A stretch of DNA of 64,000 nt from Erythroxylum novogranatense. Taxonomy: Eukaryota; Streptophyta; Magnoliopsida; Malpighiales; Erythroxylaceae. The number at the start of each line of letters is the position of its first letter. The first letter of the stretch is position 1. Location: positions 25,778,350-25,842,349 of the forward strand of contig CM057234.1 of the NCBI GenBank assembly GCA_029891385.1, in the 5' to 3' direction. The notes below the pieces were generated by a model that saw only the letters and a program-made list of their open reading frames with translations, was not told the origin of the DNA and ran no database searches. A program made the position numbers and the translations under genes. Of this stretch, positions 48,409 through 58,890 are shown in pieces.

Positions 48409-48604
48409 GCCGCGGCCAAGAGGCTCTCGCCGCGGCGTAAAATGGTCTCTCGCCGCGGCTTGAAGACCGTTCGCCGCGGCGAACAACCGATCCTGGGCGT
48501 GCCGCGAGGCGAAGCAGGCTCGCCGCGGCGTCAACTAATTGACGCTCGCCGCGACGTCCTCTTCTCTCTCGCCACGGCGAGGCTCATGCGCAGGTCGTGG
48601 CGTG
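48409..48604 (-). repeat. Array of GC-rich palindromes in the 5' LTR
   Basis: About nine copies of a self-complementary motif, best form TCGCCGCGGCGA. Approximate starts are 48409, 48428, 48451, 48472, 48500, 48521, 48547, 48570 and 48594, with spacers unrelated to each other. The surrounding LTR is AT-rich, so the array stands out as a local GC island. Confidence 0.85.
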
Positions 48605-48959
48605 CGACGATCCTCTTCTTCTTCTCCGATCGTTTTCCGATCTCTCTCTCTAAAACCAGTATTAAACACTCCCAACTACCCATTCAAACACAATAAAATG
48701 CCATAAATATAACAACTAACCATTAATAACAACATCAACACCGTAAACCCTAAAACCTTTCAAACTCAACAATAACCCACTCTCAATCCTTCTCAACCTT
48801 CATCAATCACAATAAACCAGTTAGCTTTGCATAATGAAGAGAAAACCACAAGGAAAAATCGAAGAACCTCACCGATGGGAGGGATCGAAGGCTACCAAGG
48901 AAGGAGGAAGAAGAAGCTTGCGTTTGCCTTAGGAAAATAAACCCCAATTGTCAAACCTA

Positions 48960-48970
48960 GCTATTTATAG
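48960..48970 (-). promoter_or_regulatory. LTR TATA box
   Basis: Minus strand TGTCTATAAATAGCTAGG contains TATAAATAG, an optimal plant TATA box. It is followed 30-60 bp downstream by a CT-rich stretch (CTTCTTCTTCCTCCTTCC) like a plant leader. The same sequence is in the other LTR near 42385-42400. Confidence 0.7.
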
Positions 48971-49488
48971 ACATAGGTTTCCAAATCAGTCCAAATTTCA
49001 GTCTCTAAATTTCAATAGCTCAACATATTTATTTCCTAACAGTATAACTCTAAATTTTTCCATTACCATCGGGCAATTCTTTCAGTACTATACAGTCAAT
49101 CGGTCAGTCTCTCAAATATTTCCGGTCCAGGCATTTCCTCCCGAATTCTCCGAAAATTTCCTATAAGCCATTATTAAATACCAATCACTCTTAAACTATT
49201 CTAAATCAATCAATTGAACCCAATAACTCCTAATTTCTCAATTAATTATAATCCAATCAGTTCAGTCAGTTTTCAGTTCACAATCCAATCAATTCAGTCA
49301 GTCCATGCTCAATTTAATACCGGAAAACCATGAATGCATGTACCTATGAATAAATGCATATGCAATAAACCTGTTCTTCTATAATTAGAGGCCAATGACA
49401 TGCTCAATCAGTGAGTGCAATGAAACCTATCGATCGTCCCAATTTACTGTAATGACCTCATTAATGATAGAACGGATGTTACAGTGAT

Positions 49489-52400
49489 GGACAGTGTAGT
49501 AGCCACAAACAAGCAGTAGGAGACGACAACATATAACAGTTGAAGGCAAGGAACTATTGTGTTTTACGCAAACATCTTGTAAAAACGCAGACATTTTAAA
49601 GACTTTGGATGCATTTTAAATGAAAATGCAGAGAAGTAGCGGAGAGTAGCTAGGGTGAGATGTGTACAATAAGTTGGACCATAATGTTTATTTGTCACAT
49701 CAACACAGTAGTTGCGTGAAAGAGAATAATACAGAGAGCTTGGAGGCAGTAGAAGAGAGCTGCTATGGGATTCAGTTGGGGATAATTTTCATGGGGCTGA
49801 AGCATTTTCTTGAGAGACCCATGAAAGGGCTAGACGTCTCGGTGCCGATTCAAAGGTGACATCGATGCCGATGACTCGGGATAAGTGTATTTCTTTGTTT
49901 TTTGTTGTTTCTTTCTCTTATTAGGAATTGATTATGTTATATTGTGTTTATTAAATTGGGTATTTTGAAAAGATGATTTTGATGCATTCATTTAAACGTT
50001 TATTTGCAAACTCATTGCTAGAATTTCGATTAATCTGTAATTGTTATGTTGAAATTCATGTGTAGCGACTAATGATTGGTAATTATTGGGGATAACGTGA
50101 CCCAGGTTAAATGATGTATCGTATGTGGTTGTTGTCTTGATTAATCGATTTTTCTAATTCGTAATACTACTGCCTAATTAAATCTAGGGATCGTATAAGG
50201 TTATTTGGTAGTTAGGTTTAATTAAAGATCGTATCTTGATTAAACAAAATCTAAAGAAAACTCGAGTTAATTATTAACCCACAATTAATGGTTGCTAGGA
50301 GAGGTTTAATAATAACAAATCAATGAAATATGCTTAATTAAGGTGTAGGCCGAGATTAAATCAATGAATCAGGTCCTTATCGAATTCTCCAAATTTATTA
50401 TTTTCACATGTTTTCTTTAATTTATTTTTGTTGGTCTAGTTTCATTTTATTTTCCTATTTCCAAATCCAAACCCCCCAAACGTAAATACCAATTAATTTT
50501 ATGTCATAAACTTTGCACACATTCTTTGTGTGATTGACCTAGACTCACCACTACTACAATAGTAATCTAATTATTTTGTTTTGACTAGCATTACGACGCG
50601 CTGTTACTTGGACATTAAAACTTTTGACTAGAAATCCTACAAGAATTTATGAGAACTTAAGAATGAGCAACACAATCTTCTTGAGCTTATGTGATTAATG
50701 GAAGAGTTTAGGAGGCTTAAAGCAAATAAGTCATTTGAATGTGGAGGAACAAATAGCAAGTTTCTTAATGATTATAGGGCATAGTAAGACAATTAGAGTC
50801 CATGCAGAGCATTTTTAATATTTTACTTGAACATATTTGAATTACTTTTGCAAAATCTTATATTTGAATTACTTTTGCAAAGTCTTACATGCAATTAATC
50901 GTTTTACAAAAAGGTCATTATCCTACCATCCTTTACTAATACACCTCCTAACTTCAACATAATTCAAGATTCTTTTCATATTTTTAAGTATATTTATATA
51001 CTTCATTACTATTTTCATTATGTCCTTATGATTGATTAATTAATAATTTTAATAATATAATTTTATTTTTGGATTGCATAAGAGCAATAGATGGTAGATA
51101 TATTGATGCATGTGTTTCAAGCGATGACCAAATGTCATATAAAGGTTAAAAAATTGATCCAACTCAAAACATTACGTTTTATTGCTCATTTGACATATGT
51201 TTCACATATGTAATAATTGGATGACAAGATATTGCAAATAATTTTGAGTTCTAATAATAATAAGTCTAGTAAACTAATTTCTTATGTCTCCATAAGATAT
51301 TATATTATTTTAAATAAGTATAGTAATCACAATTAATTTTAATAAATTTTATTAATATTATGTTCTTTATATGTTAGATAAGTTCCATTTGATTGATTTG
51401 TACTATATTAATGTCTTAATTTTTTCCATATCAAAGTGAAAGATATCATTTGTGAGATTATATAAGAAGAGGAAGATCCCAAGGTCTACATGAATTATTT
51501 AACTACTTGCATTCTCTATTAAAAATGTTATTAAAAGATAATTTGACATTCTAGCTAAAAGCAAGATTTTGATACTTTTAAATATGTCGAGTCATGATAT
51601 TAAGAAAAATACAAGTGCTTTTGTATTATACATAATTATGTTAGAATGTATGGATAAAGCGAAAAATTAGTTTATGGTTGTGTTGAAAATGAAGAGAAAA
51701 TTAGAGAAAGTGTAAATAAAGATAAAAGTTCTCAAGCATAATATAATTCACTCTAACATAACTTTGAAGTATGTCTCAAATCGGGATGAAATTGTTAAAT
51801 AAATGTGGAATGATTATATTAATTCTAACTGATTTATATTTCTTTTGTAATTGATATTACTTTGACGCATTATAGTATATTATTTTTATTAATTAGAATG
51901 ACTTAATATAATTTTTATATTTTATGGAATTTTACTATATAAAATGATGTGTAAGTTTCTTTAATTATATAAATATTTGTATATTTTCATTTTAATCATA
52001 GTAAGAATTAATTAATTTAAAATGTAATTTGATGTATTAAAATAATTAAATTAAAATTTAATTTAAACATATAATAGTATAATTAAAAATAAAAATATGA
52101 TTATAGGATTAAACATATTTTTATTTTTAGTTTTTTTTATTGTAAAATGATTTTTGTTTTCAGTTTTTTTAATTATAAATTTCGATCAGACAAGTTTCGT
52201 TTTTTTAACAGAAAAGTAGAAAATAAAAACCAAAAAATATGGTAAAATGTTTTTGAAGTGGAACAGTCAACGTCCATGGCTCCATGCCCTACCACTACCA
52301 TGAGATGAGAGAAGGCCACCGCTGGCTCATACCATATTCATATTAACTGTGATATTATTAAAAGTATTAGAGAAGCGGCTATCACATTCATATCGCCGTT

Positions 52401-52540
52401 TCTTTTGCATGCTTATTCCAACCCCAAACCAAGACAAGTTTTTCAATCACAAGACAAGTTTCAAAGATGGTGAAGCAAAGTGACTTGGAAACATGAAGCT
52501 GTAAAGAAAAGAAAATACGAAAACTTGGCAAAACAACCAC
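49489..52540. other. Intergenic DNA with a possible Tat/Athila-type LTR remnant
   Basis: About 50400-50600 includes GACCTAGACTCACCACTACT and GACTAGCATTACGACGCGCT, a layout similar to the LTR ends of Tat/Athila Ty3 elements (guess from memory of the family, no partner LTR found). The rest, especially 50800-52260, is AT-rich with no gene or boundary that I can support. Confidence 0.3.
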
Positions 52541-52679
52541 AAATTTCTCTATTTGGTTATAAGACTTGTAGTACTAAGAGTTTTAGATTCTGTTTCCACA
52601 TCCTCATTCTCCCTCACTTTCTCCTGAACCAAACAAAACCATGCAAAACAAAGTTTTAAAACAACAAGATCTGTCCCCT

Positions 52680-52703
52680 TTCCCTCTCTCTCTCTCTCTC
52701 TAA
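52680..52703. repeat. (CT)n microsatellite
   Basis: Run of CT units just downstream of the HLH gene stop codon, that is, in its probable 3' UTR on the minus strand. Confidence 0.85.
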
Positions 52704-52714
52704 TAAACAAGAAA

Positions 52715-53056
52715 CTATCGTACAGCATTAAAGTTGTCTGTAACGCTATTTGTGGATCCATAAAATTTGATCAATCTCTGCATAACAAAGATTTGGGTCC
52801 TCAACTGAACAATGTAATCTGCAGTTTCCTGGAACAACTGGTCGGCTTTCACATTATCTCCATACTGGGTCGGAATGAGGTTCTTGAGAGCCTCAAGCTT
52901 GTCTGAAACCTTGGAAAGACCCTTCCCATTCTTTCTCTGAGGCGTAACGGCAAGTGGATGGACCCTCCTTCTTGAAGCCGCCACCGAAGTTGTGCTTCTT
53001 CTTCTTGATGTCGTTGTCTTCACCAAACTTTTGGAGTTTTTTGGAATTAAGCTCAT
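52715..53056 (-). CDS. Atypical HLH regulator (IBH1/UPBEAT1-like)
   Basis: Single exon, 113 residues. ATG 53056-53054 is the first ATG; the frame continues upstream to 53173 only through a GTG. The N-terminus is basic and Ser/Thr/Arg-rich (TTTSRRRSTTSVAASRRR) but lacks the H-E-R residues that contact the E-box. The helix-loop-helix is at about residues 48-100: KVSDKLEALKNLIPTQYG, a short loop, then ADQLFQETADYIVQLRTQIF. Such proteins usually do not bind DNA well and act by dimerising with bHLH partners in growth control, or, for UPBEAT1, regulate peroxidase genes. A TATA box, CTATATA, lies on the minus strand near 53268-53263. The exact subfamily is uncertain. Confidence 0.82.
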   Translation of the reverse strand: MSLIPKNSKSLVKTTTSRRRSTTSVAASRRRVHPLAVTPQRKNGKGLSKVSDKLEALKNLIPTQYGDNVKADQLFQETADYIVQLRTQIFVMQRLIKFYGSTNSVTDNFNAVR

Positions 53057-53262
53057 GGCAGAGACTAGGAGAAAGAGAGATGAAAGTGGTAATATAGACG
53101 TAGCAGGAGGAGAGGCGCTTAAAGTGTATAAGTAATGGTGCGTTTGATTATTGCCACTTCCTTTGTTAGTCACTACGAAAATGCCACTGTCATTCTGTTT
53201 TTTTTTTTCCTTTCTTTTTCTGTCCTTACGTAAGTTTTTCTTGATTTTTTGTGGGAGGTGTG

Positions 53263-53269
53263 TATATAG
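53263..53269 (-). promoter_or_regulatory. TATA box of the HLH gene
   Basis: Minus strand TTCTATATACACACC about 210 bp upstream of the ATG. The implied transcription start is near 53235. Confidence 0.5.
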
Positions 53270-53443
53270 AAATTTAAGAGAAATTATATGGAATTATTTT
53301 ATATATTTATAATATTAAATTAGAATCATTATGTTAATTAGTGACGGTAATATAATTAATATTACCTAAAGTTATATCCGTATATCATAAATTACATAAT
53401 AGTAAAGTGTAATTATGAATTAAGAAATACTCAATAACCCAAG

Positions 53444-53650
53444 TCAAAGGTGAGTTAGAAAGGGACTCTCTTAGCTTAAATGAGGTTTCATGTTTGAACC
53501 TCTCTCACGATATGAATCGCTTAAAACTTAAGACTTAGTATTAGAAACTTTCCAGAAGTGACTTACACGACTCGAGATTAATCTAGGTATAGATGACTTA
53601 AAAATACCTATAAAACACCTCGTGGGGAAAAAAAAAAAAAGAAAAAAAAA
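53444..53650 (+). mobile_element. Degenerate SINE
   Basis: Roughly 207 bp ending in an A-rich tail (53628-53650), with a B-box-like GTTTGAACCTC in the first third. It is flanked by decayed direct repeats AATACTCAATAACCCAAG (53426-53443) and AATACTGAGTAGCCAAG (53652-53668). The combination fits an old tRNA-type SINE. Confidence 0.55.
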
Positions 53651-53669
53651 GAATACTGAGTAGCCAAGA

Positions 53670-54917
53670 TATGGGCTAGAAATCTTGATACGATATGGAA
53701 GTCCTTTTTATTTGTGGTGGGAATGGGATCATAGCAAGCTCCCAGTCATAGTGATATTTTCGGAAGTGGTTATGTAAGCTTTTGCAGAACGAAATTGCAT
53801 TGAAGTCTCATGTTAAAAGGCAAGTAGCAACATATGGGGCGAACTTTACCTCTCTTGAATCCTTCCTTCTATCTGTACTAGCACATGTGGATAATGAAGG
53901 TGGGGATGGGTTCAATGATTCTTCTTCCCCTCACTCATTTCCTTTAAAAACCTTAATGATATGCTACTGAAGGAGAGGGATCGAGGCAGCTTAGTTGTAA
54001 GTTGAAGGTGACATGGGGCCAGCAAAGCCTCAGTTTGAGCAGATCACATCACATGGGTAAGCACATGCAGCAGCAGTGAGTGTGTGTGGAAAGGGCAGGA
54101 TCTATCCTCCTGCTACTTGCAACACAGATGCATGCATATATAATTCAAAAAGAAAAGATGTGTGTATGGAATTGGTTACCTTAAAAATGTAGGTAATCAA
54201 TACTGAGTACAAATTGATCGGAAGATGGAGGGAAAGAGGCGAGGAGACGTAGCTAGGGGCATGTGACAAAGAGGGAGACAGTGAAGCAGCATGGTATGTA
54301 CATTGTGCAGCATGTTCTGCGCATTCCCTACATGGAACTGATCAACTCGCATTAAAAAGTTTGATAGGGATATTACCAATTTATCACCGACCGCAGTACG
54401 CGGGTGTTCTGGCCTTGGCTTCCAAGCTGCGTCCATACATGTGTCTCATTTTGCATGTTTGACACGTGTAACAACCCACGTGATTGCACGTCTGTTAAAT
54501 AAAGCTTTTTTTTTACTATTTACCCAAGAGAGCACAATTTGTGGAACCAAGATCCTCTGTCTAATATTACCCTGTCTTATTCTGTCTCATAAAATTTTAA
54601 TCATTTATTTTGCGGGATCTACACAGGACCCACATAAATAAACGGATGAGATTTATTGGACATAATAAAACACCATAATATTAAACAGAAGATCTAGACT
54701 CTAATTTGCGGGTTCAAATTTGTAATTCTCACACACTTCCAAGTTATTAACAACAAAAACAAAATATCTTGATGATTTTACTTAATTTTATTTTTATTTA
54801 TTAAATTAAGAAGAAAAAATTCTATCTAAAGGTTTTACTTTCACTTTAATTACACTTTCATCCCTTTTATAATAAAATTCTAACTTATTTAATAATAATA
54901 AGATAACAAGTTGTAAA
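53670..54917. other. Intergenic DNA upstream of the HLH gene
   Basis: Short open frames here (for example 53782-53970 + and 54197-54436 -) show no family features. A cluster of ACGT-core elements lies at 54462-54492. Confidence 0.4.
54462..54492. promoter_or_regulatory. G-box cluster
   Basis: Three ACGT cores within 31 bp: ACACGTGT (54462-54469), CCACGTGA (54476-54483) and GCACGTC (54486-54492). These are binding sites for bHLH and bZIP factors (G-box/ABRE type). Located about 1.2 kb upstream of the HLH gene TATA box. Confidence 0.4.
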
Positions 54918-55345
54918 GTATTCAAAATTTTGAGATTTTTTAAAATTTAATGTCCAAGTTTTAAACTTTTCAATTAAGTAACTGACTTTTATAATCTTTA
55001 AGTTGAAAATGTTTATTTTGTTAGTTTCACTAACGAATTTTTTAATCCATAACATACATAGAAAATTAATTATTAACCAATCATCTACGTAGAATAAAAC
55101 ATTAACTTATAAATCTCTTTCACACATTGGGTTGGATATTTTAGCTCATGTAGATGATTAGTCAAAATTAATTTTTACGTAAATGCTTACTTGTCATGAA
55201 CAATGACGACCCTGTAATCCAAATCAGCATAATATTAAAAAATTAATGTTTTGAATTGAGTTGTTAAAGTAATAAAATAATAGTCACTTAATTAAAAATG
55301 TAATAGTTTGTACAAGTAACTTTCCAAAATCTAAAATTTTAGATA
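54918..55345. mobile_element. Element with long terminal inverted repeats (MULE-like MITE)
   Basis: The left end, with CAAAATTTTGAGATTTT then CAATTAAGTAACTGAC, is inversely repeated at the right end (CACTTAATTAAAAATG ... AAAATCTAAAATTTTAGATAC). The inverted repeats extend roughly 90 bp imperfectly. Non-coding. Limits and target duplication are uncertain. Confidence 0.5.
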
Positions 55346-55406
55346 CAAAAATCCTTTAACAAATCAAGAATACGTTTATCTAGCACCTAAAATGTAGTAA
55401 AATTAA

Positions 55407-56309
55407 GGGTTAATTACAAAAATTCACAAACTTTGCTTAATTTTGTAATTATAGTTCAATTTTAAAAGTGGTAATAAAATGTTCAAATTTGCAATTTTTA
55501 AAATTCTATCCCTAACTTTAAAAAGTGACAATAAAATGTTTAATTTTTTTAATTATAGCTTATCGTTAGTATGTACGTTAAGTTTGCTAATATGATTTAT
55601 CACGTGTTCTAGAAATCTTAACTATTAATATACGTCGACCAACATTAACATAACAAATAAAGGTTACTGAAATAATATCGTTATTAAAAATGAAATCTCT
55701 AAATCAGTTTACACAACCTCAATTCTTAGTTATCTATTTGTTCTCCCTCAGTTCTCAGTACTTAGTACTCAGTACTCAGCTCTCAGCTCTCAGCCCTCAA
55801 CCCTTAACTCTTTGTTTTCTTTTTTTTTTCGGCGCCCCAAATTACTCTCACATTATAATGTACTACATCAACAAGCTCTTTGTTTTCAGTTCATTCTCCC
55901 TATGCCTTTACTGTGAGAGCGTTGATGGTGCGTAATATGAAGATCAAAGCGTAAAGGCGTCGAAAGAACAAATTGAAAACGAAAAGAAAAACTAAAATTA
56001 AAGCGTGAAATCGTCAGAGCTGCGTAATCTGATTTAAATCATTTTGAAACAATAACGTTGTTTTAATTATATGATTAAACAATATCGTTTTGTTAATCTT
56101 CATTTTGTTATGTTAATTTTGGTTGACGTATATTGATAGTTAGAGTTTTTGAAACACGTGGTAAGTCACGTCAACAAATTTATCGAAGACACTCACGTCA
56201 GATTAGAATTGAAAAGAAATTAAAAGTTTGAGCATTTTATTGATACATTTTTAAGTTCGGGCTTGAATTAAAAAATTGTGCAAAGTTTGAGATTTTTTTG
56301 AAATTAACC
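55407..56309. mobile_element. Element with approximately 95-bp terminal inverted repeats (MULE-like MITE)
   Basis: The left GGTTAATTACAAAAATTCAC ... CAAACTTTGC ... AATAAAATGTTCAAA is matched in inverse at the right end (TTTGAGCATTTTATTGATAC ... GCAAAGTTTGAGA ... GAAATTAACC). Long TIRs and a non-coding 0.7-kb interior point to a non-autonomous Mutator-like element. No clear 9-bp duplication was seen. Confidence 0.6.
55745..55805. repeat. Imperfect CTCAG repeat
   Basis: About ten imperfect pentamer-based units (CTCAG, TACTCAG, CTCTCAG) inside the MULE-like element. Confidence 0.7.
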
Positions 56310-57304
56310 ATAAAACTAACAAATAAATATAATTTATAAAAATTTATTAAATTAAAAGTATTTAATAAAAATATTTATTTCTCTTCGTTGTAATTTTAAA
56401 CTACATAATTTAAATTCAGTTAATTTGATACCAAATATACATATTCTTTATATAAAATAAAATATCTAATAATTCAATTTAATTTGTAAAATACATTAAA
56501 ATAATATCTATTTAATGCAATGAGATATAATGAATTAGCCATTGAATATATATTTATTGTTATTCTGACATTTAATTACTAACCCATAATTTAGAAATTT
56601 ATCGATTAATTATAATTTTACTGTGACTAATATTTTTAAAATATTAATATTAAAAGTTTATCCATTAACTATTATTATTTAATATATTTTGATATCTAAA
56701 TTTTGTTTAGATTATTGCTTCTTATAAATAAAATTTTAATATATATACAAAATATTGCTAATTCCTACATCACTATTCGATTAAAAATTTTCATATCAGT
56801 AATACAGATAATTATAAAATAGTATTACGTATATAACATTTTTTGGAGATGACGTATATAACATTTAATGACATAATATTTCATGTTAAGAAAACTTTGA
56901 TTTACTTATATGATAATTTATATTAAATAAATACATAAAAGGTATTCTTAAATTAAATTTAATTGACAGTTTTTTCTACTTAGATCGTTTGCCAAGATTT
57001 ATTACTTCTATGGTTTGAGTCGTTTTAGCCCATTAAGGAACTTGTTGCTTCATAAATATATATATATATATTTTTAGTTTCAGCAAAACTATATTAAAAA
57101 AAATTAATTCCTTTATTTGGCTGCCACTTTCCATTCAATTCAAAGTTCTATTGCAGCAAAAAGTTCATTTTCTAATGCTAAAGAGTCTTAATTCAGTAAC
57201 TGCATTTGATTTTCCATAGGAATTCTAACACAGTTTGGCATCAAAGCTGAAAGGATTCACGTTACATGTCGAACGATAGGTGATTTGATGAGGTAAGAAT
57301 GTAC
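56310..57304. other. AT-rich spacer 3' of the UGT gene
   Basis: Strongly AT-rich, with a short (TA)n near 57058-57070. No gene was seen; the right end is probably UGT 3' UTR. Confidence 0.45.
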
Positions 57305-58890
57305 CTATGCCATCTTTATCCAATCAACGAAGTTTAGGAAATTTTGGTGAGAGCTCCCACCTTCTTTCACACAATTCATGACCTTTTCCTTAAGATCCAA
57401 AGCCCTTGCTGCAAATTCCTTAGTTTCCAATATCTGTTCAATCTTGTTCTTGATTTCTTCTCTTGTAACCTTGTCATTTTCGTCTTTGTCTAGTCCCAAA
57501 CCAACCTTCCAGACGTCACAGATATAGCTCTTGTTTATGAACTGGTCAGCGAAACAAGGCCAGCATAGCAAAGGAACCCCATTGCTGACACTTTCTATGG
57601 TGGAATTCCAACCACAGTGACTTAGAAAACAACCGACAGCAGAACGTCCTAACACTTCTTGTTGTGGTGCCCACGAAACGATCTTGCCCCTGTTGCCTAC
57701 TCTGTCTTTAAATTCTTCAACAAACTCACCATTTGTTCCATCGGTTAGCATCCTGTCTGACCTTGCTACCAAAAGGAATGGTCTGCTTGCGAGTTCTAGT
57801 CCTACACACAATTCCTTGAATTGAGATGGTTCCAAAGATGCAATACTTCCGAAGGCAACATATATAACTGATCGTGGGGCCTGCTGGTCCAACCATTCCA
57901 AGCAAGTTGTATCCTTTGCCCAGAAGTTCCCTGTTGAGTCTCCTCCCAGTTTGTTGCTTGCCAGAAGTGGTCCTATAGGAAGTATGTGAGGAGCCATGTG
58001 AAAAGCTGAAGGTTCAAGATCATAAGCTGAGTTGCATAGCAGCCATTTAGTCAACTTCGTGGACTTGTTGTTTCTGACCATTAATCCAAAAATGGTTTTC
58101 TGTGCTTCCATGTTGCCAAGGCAGTTCCAGACGAAATTCGCGGAGTCCATAAGTGGCATCGAAGCTGAAAGCTCGATCTTCTGCCTTTTTGTTGGGGTTC
58201 CTGCAAAGAAAATATGGACTTACTTAGTCCACTTTCGCGAGTTCCAAACTTTTTTTTTCTTTTTTTGGGTGTGAAAGAGTACATCAATATTGTTCTGTCG
58301 ATGAACAAAGAAAATGTGAACAGTAAAGCTTTTTGTGTTATAGAACTATGACAGCATAATTTGATGGACTTTGAGAAAATTAGCGCCTGGAAGACAGAAT
58401 TCTCACCATTTTCATCTATAATTCCATCTTCAATCAGCTTTGGGATGCTGAACCCCAGGACCAACAGAGCAGCTGCAGCAGGACAGAAGGCAGCACGTCG
58501 AATTCCCTTCTTTTCTGCAAGCTCCAGAGCCCATCCTATGCTCTGATCAGCTATGATGCAACTGATTTTATCAGAATCTGATTCGTTGGTTCGTTCAATG
58601 AGCTCCTCCACTTTGCCTGGCATCACTCGAAGGATTGATCCAGACGCCCTCCCTGCCTGGTTCCCATCCTCCATTGATTGAAGTCCGTCTGAAATCGAAA
58701 CGAGACGAATTCGATCCCCGATATTAGCAGCCTGCAAGGCAGATTCATTCTTAAGTAGCTCGTGATTGTACTCTGAGTTTACAAATGTGATTCTGATCCC
58801 ATATTTGGCTAAGCATTGTGCAAGTTCCATTAGGGGAATTACATGGCCTTGAACTGGATAAGGCACTACTAGGACATGGGGATTGCCCAT
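57305..58890 (-). CDS. UDP-glycosyltransferase, UGT83A1-like (GT1 family)
   Basis: Cytosolic enzyme that moves sugar from a UDP-sugar to a small acceptor; the acceptor is unknown here. Exons 58890-58407 and 58200-57305 (GT-AG intron, phase 1) give 459 residues, the family norm. The start is ATG 58890; the upstream extension has only a TTG. The N-terminal acceptor domain opens MGNPHVLVVPYPVQGHVIPL with catalytic His16; its charge-relay Asp is D115 (CIIADQSIGW). The C-terminal PSPG box spans about 338-381: WAPQQEVLG, HCGWNSTIESV, GVPLLCWPCFADQ, with the final Gln that usually favours UDP-glucose. The wording GNPHVLVVPYPVQGHV and DRIRLVSISDGL is typical of group UGT83. A single-intron layout is common in this group. 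No frameshift. Confidence 0.93.

Larger units (their letters stand above)
39679..49483 (-). mobile_element. LARD-like non-coding LTR retrotransposon (probably Ty3-derived)
   Basis: Target-site duplication GTGAT at 39674-39678 and 49484-49488. LTRs are 39679-42908 and 46316-49483 (about 3.2 kb, highly similar). A primer-binding-like TGGTATCGAG lies on the minus strand just inside the right LTR (46311 downward). A purine tract with a GAAATTTCGAGGACAAAATT context, typical of Ty3/Tekay-type elements, abuts the left LTR. Transcription is therefore leftward. The 3.4-kb interior has no minus-strand frame of 60 codons or more; only a short RT-like string (CIDFRKLTE) is readable near 43050. Large LTRs plus a non-coding interior define a LARD-type non-autonomous element. 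Confidence 0.9.
46316..49483 (-). repeat. 5' LTR of the LARD-like element
   Basis: 3,168 bp, TGTAACACCC...GGATGTTACA, carrying the better-preserved GC palindrome array (48409-48604) and the TATA box at 48960-48970 on the minus strand. Confidence 0.92.

Noticed and set aside
48334..48696. Open frames across the GC palindrome array
   Set aside because: They arise from stop-poor GC repeats, differ between the two LTRs and resemble no protein.
52715..53173. 152-residue version of the HLH protein
   Set aside because: The upstream codon is GTG, not ATG. The first ATG in frame is at 53056, giving the family-sized 113-residue protein.
54197..54436. 79-residue minus-strand frame
   Set aside because: No family motif, no splice context, no conserved composition.
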